Assembly: GCA_964351195.1 (NCBI GenBank)
Contig: CAYGNI010000103.1
Location: forward strand, 1-6,265
Source of the DNA: TMED27 sp964351195
GTDB taxonomy: Bacteria > Pseudomonadota > Alphaproteobacteria > Micavibrionales > Micavibrionaceae
DNA length: 6,265 nt
Reading direction: 5' to 3'
Part shown: piece after piece, positions 5,328 through 6,265 of the stretch
Layout of the letters: each line of letters opens with the position of its first letter
Position numbering within the stretch: position 1 is the stretch's first letter
Notes under the pieces: model-generated
The model's database searches: none
What the model saw: the letters and a program-made list of their open reading frames with translations, nothing else
What the model was told of the DNA's origin: nothing
Made by a program: the position numbers and the translations under genes

Positions 5328-5939
5328 ATGGTAAATAGACCTGGACAACAAATTGTATCACACCCCGACCTCACGGGTCCGGTTGCAGCACCCACGCCTG
5401 CGGCCAAAAAACCGCCTGCCCTAAGGGAAAGCGCTGACACAATCACAAAGGAAGGGTGGCAGTTCAATCCCAAACAAAACATCATCGAATACCTCGGCCA
5501 CACAATCTACACGCCTCAAAGCCCTAAAATCCCCCATTTAGAACTCCTGATCCGCCTCATAAAAGGCGAAGCAATCGCGAGTGCGGATGACCTGCACGCC
5601 TGCATCGATCTCATTGTAGAATTAAGAGCCCAAGAACTAAACGAGAGAGTCATAAGAACTTCTGACGAATTTACAAAGGCCTTATCTATTTTTCCTGATT
5701 TTATCGTGGATATATACGAAAGAAATAAAAAATCCCGCAGGGGAAGCAAGGCTCATGCTGAATTGAACGCGCTGTTGGAAAAAGAAAGAAAACCAGAAAG
5801 CTGGCTCATTAATAACGCCGTCGCCGCGTTTCTTCACGCTGCTTCCATAAGACCTCGCGTTCATATCGTAAGGAGACCCAGCGGTCATCAACCCCAATGG
5901 AAATATCCACACGCGGCGCCTTCGGCTCCTGAAGCCTAA
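5328..5939 (+). CDS. Hypothetical protein, 203 aa, unrecognised
   Basis: Family not recognised. The N-terminal 35 residues are rich in Pro and Ala (GPVAAPTPAAKKPPAL) and probably disordered. Residues about 43-62 form a possible small beta unit (GWQFNPKQNIIEYLGHTIYT). Residues about 68-168 are strongly helical and charged (LELLIRLIKGEAIASADDLH; CIDLIVELRAQELNERVI; FPDFIVDIYERNKKSRRGSK). The tail from about 175 is basic and Pro-rich (RPRVHIVRRPSGHQPQW). There is no signal peptide or membrane segment, so the protein is probably cytosolic. Met1 is the only methionine, so no internal ATG start is available in frame. No Shine-Dalgarno sequence precedes the ATG; instead a promoter-like pair is placed so that transcription would begin near the ATG. 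The gene is AT-richer than lpd (21/60 G+C at 5641-5700). Its TAA stop overlaps the stop codon of convergent lpd. Confidence 0.65.
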   Translation: MVNRPGQQIVSHPDLTGPVAAPTPAAKKPPALRESADTITKEGWQFNPKQNIIEYLGHTIYTPQSPKIPHLELLIRLIKGEAIASADDLHACIDLIVELRAQELNERVIRTSDEFTKALSIFPDFIVDIYERNKKSRRGSKAHAELNALLEKERKPESWLINNAVAAFLHAASIRPRVHIVRRPSGHQPQWKYPHAAPSAPEA

Positions 5940-6265
5940 ATATGCAGTGCGCGTTTATGCACCGCCAGCGCCGCTTCCTTCACAACTTCGGTCAAGGTTG
6001 GATGCGCATGGCATGTGCGGGCTAGATCTTCAGCTGAGCCTTCAAACTCCATGACGCTGACGATCTCCTGAATGAGATCCCCCGCATTCGGCCCGATAAT
6101 ATGCGCACCCAGAATGCGATCTGTTTTGGCGTCCGCCAGAATTTTAACAAACCCATCCGTACAACCGATTGCCCGCGCCCGGCCATTCGCCATGAACGGG
6201 AACTTCCCGGCATTATACGCCACGCCCGCTTCTTTAAGCTGCGCTTCGGTCTTGCCGACATTCGC
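5936..6265 (-). CDS. lpd: Dihydrolipoamide dehydrogenase (E3), C-terminal fragment cut by the window edge
   Basis: Only the last 109 residues are visible; the frame runs open through the right edge, so the true start lies outside and a GTG at 6223 is internal. Lpd is the FAD- and NAD-dependent E3 subunit that re-oxidises dihydrolipoyl groups in pyruvate, 2-oxoglutarate and related dehydrogenase complexes. The visible part is the dimerisation domain. It opens with VGKTEAQLKEAGVAYNAGKF, continues with MANGRARA, then TDRILGAHIIGPNAGDLIQE, and holds HAHPTLTE. In that last motif the His before Pro and the Glu five residues later form the catalytic dyad (His444/Glu449 in E. coli Lpd). The motif style fits lipoamide dehydrogenases better than mercuric or glutathione reductase. 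The stop (TAG) overlaps the stop of the convergent 203-aa gene. Which dehydrogenase complex it serves cannot be told from this window. Confidence 0.93.
   Translation of the reverse strand, partial: ANVGKTEAQLKEAGVAYNAGKFPFMANGRARAIGCTDGFVKILADAKTDRILGAHIIGPNAGDLIQEIVSVMEFEGSAEDLARTCHAHPTLTEVVKEAALAVHKRALHI

Noticed and set aside
5936..6223. A complete 95-aa gene starting with GTG at 6223
   Set aside because: The frame continues upstream to the window edge with conserved Lpd residues (VGKTEAQLKEAG), so the GTG is an internal valine codon.

Overview
The window looks like an ordinary piece of chromosome from a Gram-negative bacterium, most likely an alphaproteobacterium. The evidence is the gene set: priA, a short transaldolase, a DUF484 protein directly overlapping xerC, and a 2-oxoacid-dehydrogenase-type lpd. 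The assignment to alphaproteobacteria is inference from protein style and gene company, not from a search. Hand counts give about 55-58% G+C in xerC and lpd (35/60 at 4021-4080, 33/60 at 6121-6180).

Layout. Positions 23-2239 (minus) hold a complete priA, the replication-restart helicase. A 134-bp divergent spacer follows and is almost filled by an unusual inverted repeat built from six copies of a 9-bp unit. Then come three plus-strand genes in tight order: a short transaldolase (2374-3030), a DUF484 protein (3058-3762) and xerC (3741-4694), the last two overlapping by 22 bp. Next is a divergent pair of unrecognised genes, 184 aa on minus (4657-5211) and 203 aa on plus (5328-5939), sharing a 116-bp AT-rich promoter region. 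At the right edge is the 3' end of lpd (minus, 5936 to beyond 6265).

How the genes fit together. priA (restart of collapsed replication forks) and xerC (resolution of chromosome dimers at dif) are chromosome-maintenance genes. The transaldolase (pentose phosphate pathway) and Lpd (E3 of 2-oxoacid dehydrogenases) are central metabolism. These are housekeeping neighbours rather than one pathway.

The parts not explained by known families are the 9-bp-period inverted repeat and the orphan gene pair at 4657-5939. The pair is visibly AT-richer than its neighbours (17/60 G+C at 4921-4980, 21/60 at 5641-5700). It is packed so tightly that one stop codon lies inside xerC and the other overlaps the lpd stop. 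I see no CRISPR array, tRNA, rRNA, insertion sequence or recognisable defence system. Nothing here proves a new system; the orphan pair is the best candidate for something undescribed.
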